Shown here: piece by piece, positions 44,174 to 52,335 of the stretch | Position numbering within the stretch: position 1 is the first letter of the stretch | Layout: each line of letters begins with the position of its first letter | Assembly: GCA_036265385.1 (NCBI GenBank) | Contig: DATAPD010000025.1 | Coordinates: forward strand, 62,001 to 126,000 | Direction: 5' to 3' | Origin: DATAPD01 sp036265385 | Lineage (GTDB): Bacteria > Acidobacteriota > Terriglobia > Terriglobales > Acidobacteriaceae | DNA length: 64,000 nucleotides | Program-made: the position numbers and the translations under genes | The notes under the pieces: model-generated | What the model was told of the DNA's origin: nothing | What the model saw: only the letters and a program-made list of their open reading frames with translations | Databases searched by the model: none

Positions 44174-44256
44174 GGGCAGTCTGTATTGTCACAGGCGCAT
44201 GTGATCTGGGTCACATGGGGATGGCTGAGAACGGCAGGGCGATGACACTGCCTGGT

Positions 44257-44622
44257 TTAGGTATCAAGACTTAGAGTCGAAAGGAGTTCTTCGAGCAACG
44301 GTGCATCGAGCACCAGCCGCCGACCCTCGGCACGGACATTTTCGATGTCATCGAACGCTCGGAACAGACGTAGCTTGGCGGCGGCATATTGTTCGGGTTC
44401 GCTGAGCGAGCGACCATGGACGGAGTTCCATTGAGCAGTTGCCTGCTCCGGCAGGAACACGCTTACCGCATAGGTTGTCTTACGGTCCGAGGTAACGTCG
44501 AAGACGAATTCGGTTGCTGGAGCTTCGGGGTCATCGTGAAGTGCGGCGCGTTTGCCGACAAAGTAATACTGATAAACGTAGCCTTGAGAGCCAGTATAGG
44601 TTTTGAGGCGGCGGAGGGACAT
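44257..44622 (-). CDS. Conserved hypothetical protein
   Basis: A soluble 121-residue protein (MSLRRLKTYTGSQGYVYQYY). A beta-rich N-terminal half (VYQYYFVGKRAAL, TEFVFDVTSD, YAVSVFLPE) is followed by helices near the end. It has no signal, membrane segment or catalytic motif that I recognise. It stands alone between the haem operon and the serine hydrolase gene, in the same direction. Confidence 0.7.
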   Translation of the reverse strand: MSLRRLKTYTGSQGYVYQYYFVGKRAALHDDPEAPATEFVFDVTSDRKTTYAVSVFLPEQATAQWNSVHGRSLSEPEQYAAAKLRLFRAFDDIENVRAEGRRLVLDAPLLEELLSTLSLDT

Positions 44623-44694
44623 CAGTTCTCAGTTTCCAGTAGTCGGTAGTCACTAATCCGTGGACAGTGTAGCGCTGAATCCTTGGGGAAGGGG

Positions 44695-44716
44695 GGGACA
44701 TGGCAAGCTATGTCCC
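44695..44716. repeat. Hairpin repeat with CAAG loop, copy 2
   Basis: GGGACATGG-CAAG-CTATGTCCC, nine pairs including one G-T, followed by TAC. The loop and flanking TAC match the copy at 41.0 kb, while the stem differs on both sides, so pairing is kept. Confidence 0.6.
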
Positions 44717-44743
44717 TACGAAGACGTTTCCTCCTCGCATGGG

Positions 44744-45655
44744 CTACTTGCTACTGTTTCCCGGCGAAATGACACGTCCATACTCACTGGCGCGGGCCAG
44801 ACGATCAAACATCCAGTACGCGGATTGAGAGACCCGGGCAATTGCTTCCTCCCCGTCGGCCTCGTGGCGCAGATATGTGGTCATCACGCAGATGATGTAG
44901 GGCCGGTTCTCCACGAAAACAATTCCTGAATCGTTCCGCACACCTTCGAGCGAGCCGGGCTTGTTGGCAATCTTCAAGCCTTCCGGCAAGTAACGCGGGA
45001 TCCAGCTGTCTTTGTGCGTTGCAAGAACTTTGAAAAAGTCTTCGGTCATTTCTTTATTCAGGACTTTTCCTCGGTAAATCTGTTCGAGAAGGTTCGCCAT
45101 CTCGTGTGGCGTGGACACGTTTTCCCGGCCTCCCTTGGCGGCATTCAGATCCATCATCTTGCGGCGGAGGAGCGTGTGCTTCAGTCCGAGAGATGACATC
45201 AGGGCGTTCACGTTGTCCATTCCGACGCGATCGATCAAAACGTTGGTGGCGGAGTTGTCACTCACGGCAACCATCATGGTGGCGACGTCACGCAAAGTGA
45301 TTTTCGTTACGCCGGGAGTCAGGCCGCCCATGATGTCCGAGTCGGGGACGAGGTCAGCTGCGTTCACCGTGTAGAGGTCGGTGAGTTTCAGTTTTCCCTG
45401 CTGGGCTTGATGGTAGAGCTCGGCGAGGACGGCTACTTTGATCGAGCTGGCCTGAGGGAAAACGTCGTCCGCATGGAGCGAGTAAGCCTGCTTATCAGTC
45501 AAATCAAGAATGGCGACACCCATGGCGCCGTCAAGGTTGCTGTCGATTTTCGCTACGGCGGCTGCGAGCTTCTGCCAGAGGACTTGCTGCTTTTCTGGCG
45601 GAGCGGTTTGGGCTAGAGCCGTAGCGGTGAGAAGGAGGCACAGGATGGTTCGCAT
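44744..45655 (-). CDS. Class A beta-lactamase-like serine hydrolase
   Basis: An exported protein of 303 residues (signal RTILCLLLTATALA) of the Beta-lactamase2 family. The nucleophile motif is SSIK (SxxK), the second is SDN in AVSDNSATN, and KPG in IANKPGSLEG replaces KTG. In the omega loop the segment KMMDLNAA keeps the LN pair, but the deacylating Glu166 of true class A enzymes reads as Met by this alignment. It may therefore bind beta-lactams without fast turnover, or act on cell-wall peptides. TATAAT lies 12 bases before the ATG. Confidence 0.85.
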   Translation of the reverse strand: MRTILCLLLTATALAQTAPPEKQQVLWQKLAAAVAKIDSNLDGAMGVAILDLTDKQAYSLHADDVFPQASSIKVAVLAELYHQAQQGKLKLTDLYTVNAADLVPDSDIMGGLTPGVTKITLRDVATMMVAVSDNSATNVLIDRVGMDNVNALMSSLGLKHTLLRRKMMDLNAAKGGRENVSTPHEMANLLEQIYRGKVLNKEMTEDFFKVLATHKDSWIPRYLPEGLKIANKPGSLEGVRNDSGIVFVENRPYIICVMTTYLRHEADGEEAIARVSQSAYWMFDRLARASEYGRVISPGNSSK

Positions 45656-45667
45656 ATGAGTCGCGAC

Positions 45668-45673
45668 ATTATA
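45668..45673 (-). promoter_or_regulatory. -10 box of the serine hydrolase gene
   Basis: A perfect TATAAT on the minus strand ends 12 bases before ATG 45655, with no Shine-Dalgarno between them; the leader would be only about five bases. Confidence 0.4.
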
Positions 45674-45679
45674 CGAGCA

Positions 45680-45739
45680 GCGCTGCGTCGCGAGATCTCT
45701 CCAAGCGCTGGAGAGAACGCGCGGGTTCGGGATGACGCC
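45680..45739. repeat. Palindromic repeat (GAGATCTCTC type)
   Basis: It runs from GCGCTGCGTCGCGAGATCTC to TTCGGGATGACGCC. The inner stem is CTCTCCA/TGGAGAG around AGCGC. Same family as the copies at 50.8 and 55.7 kb but with a different inner stem. Confidence 0.75.
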
Positions 45740-45817
45740 GAATCATGTAAAAACAAAGTACCTCTTGCGACTGCGCTTTTCGCAATCGCAGATCAGTACG
45801 TTTCTCCGGGCTGAACT

Positions 45818-46810
45818 TTATGGTTCGATGTTGGCTTCGCCCAGACGTTTTACCGCCGTTTCCGAACTCAAAGGCGAGTAGTAGACCTCTTTGAATGTGT
45901 ATGACTTCGCCTTGGCGCCGATGATCGGAAGAATCTCGATGTGCCAGTGATAGTCATCGTCCAGCGTCTTCCAGTAGCCGAGGGTTTCTGCGCCATAACG
46001 GCTATTCGGTGAGGTGTGCAGAACCAGGTGGAATTCTTCAGTCACAGTGCGGATTCGTTGCAGAGTGCGTCGCAAGAGTGCACCAAGATCAGCGAAGCCA
46101 GCATTCCGCGAAAAACCTGTGCGCTCGAAGGAAGCTTCGTGCGTGCGCGGGAGAATCCAAGCTTCGTAAGGAACGCGTGGAGCGTAGGGACAGAGGGCAA
46201 CATAGTCTCCGCGTGACTCGATGACACGCAAATTCTGCCTTTCCTCCTGGGCAAGGATGTCGCAGAACACGCAACGCTCCTTGGCCTGGAAGTAATCGCG
46301 TCCAGCACGAAGTTCGTAGAGCACGCGCCGCGGGACAAACGTAGTCGCGGTGAGTTGAAAGTGCGGGTGCTCGAATTCCTGGCCCGCGGAAACCCCGAAA
46401 TTTTTGAAGATGCTGATGTACTTGAAACGCTTGTCTTTTTTAAGATCCTGGATGCGTTGCGCGACGAGCCGCAGGAATTGCTCGATTGACGAGTCGCTGG
46501 CCACCCACAGCGGGCGATCATGATGCGACGTCTCAAGAAGCACCTCGTGCGCGCCGACTGGCCGCATGCGGTCGTAAATGCCGTCACCGCGTCGCGCTGG
46601 ATCTCCCTCAATGTGATAGAGCGCATTCGGGTGCACTACTGCGCGTGCCGACCACGGCGCACCATCGATTCCCGAAAAACTTGTGATGACTTGCTGCGGC
46701 GTCTTCGAGTCCGGACAGAATGGACAAGGGCCAGCAACGCGAGCGGAATCAGGCACATCATCGCCTGTGATCACCCAGGAACGAGTGATGGGATCTTTGC
46801 GAAGCTCCAT
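45818..46810 (-). CDS. galT: Galactose-1-phosphate uridylyltransferase
   Basis: A HIT-superfamily enzyme of 330 residues that exchanges UMP between UDP-glucose and galactose-1-phosphate. The active-site triad is EFEHPHFQL (His-Pro-His). Zinc-type cysteines appear in CPFCPD and CVFCD, and the C-terminal half repeats the fold with YHWHIEILP. The start at 46810 (MELRKDPITRSWVI) matches the family N-terminus; the frame opens 12 codons earlier. No other Leloir-pathway gene is adjacent, so a related nucleotidyltransferase role is possible. Confidence 0.9.
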   Translation of the reverse strand: MELRKDPITRSWVITGDDVPDSARVAGPCPFCPDSKTPQQVITSFSGIDGAPWSARAVVHPNALYHIEGDPARRGDGIYDRMRPVGAHEVLLETSHHDRPLWVASDSSIEQFLRLVAQRIQDLKKDKRFKYISIFKNFGVSAGQEFEHPHFQLTATTFVPRRVLYELRAGRDYFQAKERCVFCDILAQEERQNLRVIESRGDYVALCPYAPRVPYEAWILPRTHEASFERTGFSRNAGFADLGALLRRTLQRIRTVTEEFHLVLHTSPNSRYGAETLGYWKTLDDDYHWHIEILPIIGAKAKSYTFKEVYYSPLSSETAVKRLGEANIEP

Positions 46811-46978
46811 GGGGGTAAGGAAAACAAAAGCTGGGGGAGGAGTCAAATTGGAAGATTACGCCAGAGACGAGGAGCAGATTCTTCCCTTTTGTCGGGATGA
46901 CACTCATGAAAGGGATTTGCGCTGCCGACCACCAATTGCAAATTACGAAATTAGAGATTACAAAATTAGCAAGCCCCC

Positions 46979-49633
46979 ATGTCCGAGCCCTCCACGCCGC
47001 TGATGCGGCAGTACGCCGCCATCAAGAAGGAGCATCCGAATGCGCTTCTCTTCTTTCGGCTTGGAGACTTCTACGAGCTTTTCTTTGATGACGCGGTGCT
47101 GGCCTCGAAAGAGCTTCAAATCACACTGACTTCGCGCAACAAAGAAAAAGGAATCGCTGTGCCGATGTGCGGCGTGCCTTATCACGCCGCGGACGGCTAT
47201 ATCGCGAAACTGATTCGGCGCGGATTCAAGGTGGCGATCTGCGAGCAGGTGGAAGATCCACGAGTGGCAAAGAAGCTGGTGCGACGGGAGGTCACGCGAG
47301 TTGTTACGCCCGGCACGGCCGCCGATTCGTCCTTGGGATCGGAAGAGAACAATTTTCTGGCGGCTGTAGCAAACGTCGATAATCGGGCGGGGTTCGCGGC
47401 GTTAGACCTATCGACGGGGGAGTTTCGGGCGACAGAGTTTGTCGGCGAGGAAGCTTCGCGCAAAGTTCAAGAAGAACTTGAACAATTGAGGCCAAGGGAA
47501 ATCCTGTTTGGCTCAAGCGCTCCACTTTTCGAAGTACGCAGTGCTGGGCCGCGACTATCTGAGCCGGCAGTTTCAGACGCCCGAGGGCTCCCTCAGCCTA
47601 CTGGCGCTGGCTGGGCTGAGACCCCCCTCGAGGATTGGGTCTTTGCGCCGGATCATGCCATTCCGCTCGTCGAAAATCATTTTGGCGTGATGTCGCTGGA
47701 AGGTTTTGGGCTGTCGGGCAAACCGGCGGCAGCGGCAGCGGCTGGAGCGATCCTTTACTACGTTCGTTCGACGCAGCGCGGCAAGCTCGATCATGTCGAC
47801 CGTATCGGATTCTACGAACGGCAGAACTGCCTGGTGCTCGATACCGTAACGGTGAGGAACCTGGAACTGATCGAGCCCTTGTTTGCCGGGACTGATCCGA
47901 GCGTCACGCTGGTTCGCTCGATGGACGGGACCGTCACGCCGATGGGCAAGCGACTTCTGCGCGCGTGGATGCTGCGCCCGTCTGTCGAACTCACGGAAAT
48001 CCAGGGTCGATTGGACGCGCTTGAGGTTCAAGTGAAAGACATTGTCGCGCGCGAAGAACTGCGGCGCGCGCTCGATGGGGTCCTCGACCTGGAGCGATTA
48101 CTCAGCCGCGTCACGCTCGAAACCGCAAATCCTCGTGATGTGCTGGCCTTGGCCGCGTCACTGGGCAAGATCCCTGCGGTACGCGTTGCCTTAGCCAGGT
48201 TGAAAGCGAACCGACTTTCGAAGTTGCGCGATGCAATCGATGAGCTAGGGGACCTTCGCGAACGCATCGAAACAACGATCGTTCCCGAACCACCGATTTC
48301 GTTGAGCGATGGTGGTGTGATCCAGAACGGCGTCGAGAAAGAGCTCGATGAGTTACGGGATCTCAGCCGCAATTCCAAGCAGTACCTGGCGCAGATTGAA
48401 GAGCGCGAGCGGCAGCGAACTGGGATCGGTTCGCTCAAGGTCAAGTTCAACTCTATTTTTGGCTACTACATCGAGATTTCGAAGGCGAATCTGCATCTCG
48501 CTCCAACGGATTACGAGCGCAAGCAGACGCTGGTAAATGCGGAGCGATTCACGACGCCGGAGTTGAAAGAGTACGAATCTAAGATCCTTGATGCGCAGGA
48601 AAAGATTGTCGAGATCGAACGGCGATTATTTGCAGAGCTGCGCGGAAGGATTGCGGCCGAGGCAAAGCGAATCCGACAAACGGCGCTGGCACTTGCTGAA
48701 GTCGACGTTCTGGGCGGGCTGGCGCACTTGGCGGCGCTGCGGAATTATTGCCGACCCAAATTCGATGAGTCCGGCGACCTGGAGATTGTCGAGGGACGGC
48801 ATCCGGTTATTGAGCAGCAGGAGATTGGCGGAGGCGAGCGCTTCGTGCCGAATGATGTGTATCTGAATGCCGGGACGCACAACATACTGGTGTTGACTGG
48901 TCCGAACATGGGTGGGAAATCGACGTATTTGCGGCAGACGGCCTTGGCGGTAATTTTGGCGCAGATGGGATCGTTTGTACCAGCAAGGTCCGCACGGCTG
49001 AGTGTTGTCGATCGCGTGTTTACAAGAATAGGAGCGAGCGACAACCTGGCGCGTGGACGATCCACGTTTATGGTCGAAATGACGGAGACCGCGGCCATCC
49101 TGCATACAGCGACGGCCCGATCGCTGATCCTGTTAGACGAGGTTGGGCGTGGAACCGCAACGTACGATGGACTGGCGATCGCGTGGGCGGCAATTGAGTA
49201 TTTGCATGCTCGAGTGCGCGCAAAGACACTGTTCGCCACACACTACTTCGAATTGACGGAATTGGCGGAGCAGTTGGGAGGCGTGAAGAATTATCACGTG
49301 TCGGTGAAAGAGACGGGCGGCGGCATCGTATTCCTGCGCAAGGTTGAGCCCGGGGCGGCCGACAGAAGTTACGGAATTGAAGTTGCGAAGCTGGCAGGAC
49401 TTCCACACGAGGTCACGGAGCGGGCGCGAGAAGTGCTGGCGGAACATGAATCGGCGGAGCGGCAGACTTCGGAGCATTTAACGCCGGGAGCAGAAGCGCC
49501 AAGAGCAGCGCAGTTGACGATCTTCACTGCGCTGTCGCAACCGGTGGTGGAGAAATTACGTGAAGTGGATCTGAATCGGCTGACTCCGCTGGAAGCACTG
49601 AATTTGTTGGCGGAGTTGAAGAAAGAATTGTAG
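46979..49633 (+). CDS. mutS: DNA mismatch repair protein MutS
   Basis: An 884-residue mismatch-recognition ATPase. Domain I has the intercalating FRLGDFYELF motif near residue 25 (Phe-x-Glu type contact). The core and clamp helices span about 260-560. The ATPase has Walker A GPNMGGKSTYLRQ, the FTRIGASDNLARGRSTFMVE signature and Walker B LILLDEVGRGT, followed by ATHYFELTELA. The C-terminal tail is complete. The TAG stop is followed at once by an AGTCAGTAGTCAG word repeat. No mutL is present. Confidence 0.98.
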   Translation: MSEPSTPLMRQYAAIKKEHPNALLFFRLGDFYELFFDDAVLASKELQITLTSRNKEKGIAVPMCGVPYHAADGYIAKLIRRGFKVAICEQVEDPRVAKKLVRREVTRVVTPGTAADSSLGSEENNFLAAVANVDNRAGFAALDLSTGEFRATEFVGEEASRKVQEELEQLRPREILFGSSAPLFEVRSAGPRLSEPAVSDARGLPQPTGAGWAETPLEDWVFAPDHAIPLVENHFGVMSLEGFGLSGKPAAAAAAGAILYYVRSTQRGKLDHVDRIGFYERQNCLVLDTVTVRNLELIEPLFAGTDPSVTLVRSMDGTVTPMGKRLLRAWMLRPSVELTEIQGRLDALEVQVKDIVAREELRRALDGVLDLERLLSRVTLETANPRDVLALAASLGKIPAVRVALARLKANRLSKLRDAIDELGDLRERIETTIVPEPPISLSDGGVIQNGVEKELDELRDLSRNSKQYLAQIEERERQRTGIGSLKVKFNSIFGYYIEISKANLHLAPTDYERKQTLVNAERFTTPELKEYESKILDAQEKIVEIERRLFAELRGRIAAEAKRIRQTALALAEVDVLGGLAHLAALRNYCRPKFDESGDLEIVEGRHPVIEQQEIGGGERFVPNDVYLNAGTHNILVLTGPNMGGKSTYLRQTALAVILAQMGSFVPARSARLSVVDRVFTRIGASDNLARGRSTFMVEMTETAAILHTATARSLILLDEVGRGTATYDGLAIAWAAIEYLHARVRAKTLFATHYFELTELAEQLGGVKNYHVSVKETGGGIVFLRKVEPGAADRSYGIEVAKLAGLPHEVTERAREVLAEHESAERQTSEHLTPGAEAPRAAQLTIFTALSQPVVEKLREVDLNRLTPLEALNLLAELKKEL

Positions 49634-49665
49634 TCAGTAGTCAGTAGTAAGGAGTCAGGAGTCAG
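49632..49665. repeat. AGTCAGTAGTCAG word repeat at the mutS stop
   Basis: A chain of AGTCAG, TAGTCAG, GGAGTCAGG variants begins inside the mutS stop codon. Nearly the same words lie at the end of ymdB (54.8 kb), with looser versions near 41.0, 44.6 and 57.7 kb. Confidence 0.6.
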
Positions 49666-49707
49666 CTAATGGCTTCAGCGATTGGCCACTGATTAATTCC
49701 TCAAAGA

Positions 49708-50796
49708 ATGACTGATATCTCCAAGAACATCGGCCAACTGCTCATCATCGGCTTTGATGGGACTGAAATGAGTCCATCGCTTGCTTCCCTGCTGCGTGAT
49801 GTCCAGCCGGCGGGAGTCATCCTGTTTGCGCGGAATATCACCGGCGCCGAACAGACTTGGAAATTGCTCCGGGATTGTCAGGCACAGGTAAAAACACCAC
49901 TGTTCACCTGCGTCGACCTGGAAGGCGGCAAGGTGGATCGCTTTCGGAATGTGCTGGGCTCCGCGCCGTCGGCCGCCGATGTTTTCGCCACCGGTGACCG
50001 GCGCGTCTTTCGCAAACATGGACAAGTGATCGGCGCGAATTGCCGGGCTTTGGGGTTTAACGTGGACTTCGCTCCGGCTCTGGATCTGGCATTCGAGGCT
50101 TCCAAGAGCGTCATGAGTTCGCGAGCGGTTTCGGAAGACCCGAAACTGGTCATTACGTATGCGCGAGAATTTCTGCGCGGTCTCGATGATTCCGGGGTGC
50201 TCGGATGTGGAAAGCATTTTCCAGGTTTAGGTGAAGGGAAACTCGACAGTCATCATGAGCTGCCTGTGATTGAGAAATCGTGGAAGAAATTATGGAACGA
50301 AGACATGGTTCCGTACCGGACAATGCGCCGCAATTTGCCGTTTGTGATGGTGTCGCATGCGGCATATCCAGCCGTTACCAAGAAGGCCATACCGGCCTCT
50401 ATTTCGAGCAAATGGATCACGGATGTACTGCGAAAGAAGATCGGGTTTAGAGGGCTGATCGCGTCCGACGATCTTGAGATGGGCGGGGTGCTTGCCGCGG
50501 TACCGATCGAGCGTGCGACGGTCGAGTTTGTACGCGCAGGCGGTGACTTGGGATTGATCTGCCATAAAGAAGCATTCGTGCGCCGTTCATTTGAGGAGTT
50601 GGCTGGCGAAGCGGAAAAGGACAAGAAATTCCGTAAGCGCGTGGAACAATCGGTCGCACGGGTGGTGGCGTTCAAGAAGAAAAATCCTGGGCTGTTTAGG
50701 AAGCAAAGTACTCCGAACGCGGCGAGGGTGCAGAAGTTGTCACGTCAGTTATGGGAATTCGGCGAACAGGTAAGACTGGAGGCGTTGGCTTTGTAG
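49708..50796 (+). CDS. nagZ: Beta-N-acetylhexosaminidase NagZ (GH3)
   Basis: A cytoplasmic glycoside hydrolase of 362 residues without a signal peptide that removes GlcNAc from GlcNAc-anhydroMurNAc peptides during wall recycling. The diagnostic NagZ loop is GCGKHFPGLGEGKLDSHHELP, with the acid/base Asp-His pair, and the nucleophile region is LIASDDLEMGG. CVDLEGGKVDRF near residue 75 is conserved. It is followed in the same direction by anmK, the next recycling step, after a 200-base gap that contains a palindromic repeat. Confidence 0.93.
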   Translation: MTDISKNIGQLLIIGFDGTEMSPSLASLLRDVQPAGVILFARNITGAEQTWKLLRDCQAQVKTPLFTCVDLEGGKVDRFRNVLGSAPSAADVFATGDRRVFRKHGQVIGANCRALGFNVDFAPALDLAFEASKSVMSSRAVSEDPKLVITYAREFLRGLDDSGVLGCGKHFPGLGEGKLDSHHELPVIEKSWKKLWNEDMVPYRTMRRNLPFVMVSHAAYPAVTKKAIPASISSKWITDVLRKKIGFRGLIASDDLEMGGVLAAVPIERATVEFVRAGGDLGLICHKEAFVRRSFEELAGEAEKDKKFRKRVEQSVARVVAFKKKNPGLFRKQSTPNAARVQKLSRQLWEFGEQVRLEALAL

Positions 50797-50814
50797 ACCG
50801 ATGGATTGAAGCGT

Positions 50815-50880
50815 GAGCGCCGCGCGCGAGATCCCTCGACTCGCTGGTGCAAGCGCGAGTCTTCGGGATGACGCCAATCC
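50815..50880. repeat. Palindromic repeat between nagZ and anmK
   Basis: It runs from GCGCGCGAGATCCCTCGACT to TTCGGGATGACGCC. The outer ends ATCCC/GGGAT pair and an inner stem is GACTCGC/GCGAGTC. Confidence 0.8.
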
Positions 50881-50999
50881 ACCCCGACGAACGAATGGAG
50901 CAATAAACGAAAGGCAAAACAACACATGCAAGCCAAAGCAATACTCGCAAGGCCATAAGAGTTCTGGATGAGAACGCATTCAATGAAAATGGAGACGCG

Positions 51000-52226
51000 G
51001 TGATTGTTGCGGGGGTAATGAGTGGCACATCTGCCGATGGCGTTAACGTTGCCCTGATAAGGATCGGCAGTCCCGCAAAAAAAAATCGCTCTGGCGGATC
51101 AGCACGGCGAAGATCCCGTTCAGCCCCCAATCCGCCGACTTTCGAATTGATCGGACACGCGGAATATCTCTATGCGAAGGGCGTGCGCCGCGCTGTATTA
51201 GCGGCGATGAATGCTCCAAAGGCGAGCGTCGCAGACCTATCCCGCTTGAATTTCGTTCTAGGGGAACTCTACGCAGAGGCCATTGTCGCCGCGCAAAAAG
51301 AGTTTCGAGTAAAGGCCCAGTTGGTGGGATGCCATGGGCAAACGATTTATCACCAGGGCGAAGCGGCCCGTTATCTGGGAAAATCCGTCGCTGTAACGTG
51401 GCAGATCGGCGAGGGCTCGGTGGTAGCGGCGCGAGTAGGTGTGCCGTGTGTGTCGGATTTTCGTCCCGCTGATATGGCTGTGGGCGGCAAAGGAGCTCCG
51501 CTGGTTCCCTTCCTCGATTACTTCCTGTACCGAGATGCCCGTGTCGGGAGGATCGCGCAGAATATTGGAGGAATCGCAAATCTCACTTCGATCCCGAAAA
51601 ACGCGGCATTAGAGGACGTGGTGGCATTCGACACCGGCCCGGGAAATATGGTGATCGATCAGTTGACCGAACGGCTGTATGGCAAGTCTTATGACCGTAA
51701 TGGGGAGATTGCAGCGAACGGAGTTGTCAACGAGGGTGTTCTGACGAAGTTGATGCGACTTCCCTTCTTCAAAAAAGCGCCTCCAAAGACTGCGGGACGA
51801 GAAGAATTTGGCACTGAGTTTGTGGACCGGTTTCTTGCGCAGTGTGGTCGTGCGCGGAAACAAGACCTCGTTGCGACAGCAACGGCATTCACCGCACGTT
51901 CGATTGCCGATGCTGTGCAGCGGTTCGTAATCAAGAAACGCGGCGGCCGTCATGAGATGGTCGTCTCCGGTGGCGGCGCTAAGAATTCAGCACTGATGGC
52001 ACTACTTGCGAATGCTCTCTGGCCGCTAGGCGTAACGCTGCGGTTTTCGGACGAGTTTGGGATTCCCACAGAAGCGAAAGAAGCGGTCGCCTTCGCCTTG
52101 CTCGCTTATGAGACCTGGCATGGACGTCCGTCGAATGTCCCGTCTGCAACGGGAGCAAAACAAGCGGCAGTGCTCGGGAAGATTTCACTAGTCGACGGGC
52201 AGTGGTCATTGGGCAGTCATGAGTGA
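51000..52226 (+). CDS. anmK: Anhydro-N-acetylmuramic acid kinase
   Basis: A sugar kinase of the hexokinase/ASKHA fold, 408 residues, that opens the anhydro ring and phosphorylates MurNAc in wall recycling. Motifs are AGVMSGTSADGVNVALI at the N-terminus, VGCHGQTIYH, DTGPGNMVIDQL and VVSGGGAKN. The start is GTG 51000 with GGAG five bases upstream. A basic insertion (about residues 25-42, AKKNRSGGSARRRSRSAP) is unusual, and it is coded just after a run of nine As (51077-51085), a possible slippage site. It pairs functionally with nagZ. Confidence 0.94.
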   Translation: MIVAGVMSGTSADGVNVALIRIGSPAKKNRSGGSARRRSRSAPNPPTFELIGHAEYLYAKGVRRAVLAAMNAPKASVADLSRLNFVLGELYAEAIVAAQKEFRVKAQLVGCHGQTIYHQGEAARYLGKSVAVTWQIGEGSVVAARVGVPCVSDFRPADMAVGGKGAPLVPFLDYFLYRDARVGRIAQNIGGIANLTSIPKNAALEDVVAFDTGPGNMVIDQLTERLYGKSYDRNGEIAANGVVNEGVLTKLMRLPFFKKAPPKTAGREEFGTEFVDRFLAQCGRARKQDLVATATAFTARSIADAVQRFVIKKRGGRHEMVVSGGGAKNSALMALLANALWPLGVTLRFSDEFGIPTEAKEAVAFALLAYETWHGRPSNVPSATGAKQAAVLGKISLVDGQWSLGSHE

Positions 52227-52279
52227 GATCGTTGTTGCAATCAATGTTTTGGGGCAACTGGAAAACGAGTTGGGTAGCA

Positions 52280-52311
52280 GATGCCTCGCTACGCTCGGAA
52301 TGACAATACTT
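52280..52311. repeat. Palindromic repeat (CATTCCGAG type) before the lipoprotein gene
   Basis: AGATGCCTCGCTACGCTCGG then AATGACAATACT, the reverse orientation of the 22.4 kb type. It lies upstream of the lipoprotein gene, in frame, and would be translated if an earlier start were used. Confidence 0.7.
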
Positions 52312-52335
52312 CAAAGGGTTGATGCTCCGAAGCGA

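Noticed and set aside
52219..52335. Longer N-terminus for the peptide-binding lipoprotein
   Set aside because: It translates a palindromic intergenic repeat and overlaps the end of anmK; the lipobox signal fits a start at 52336.
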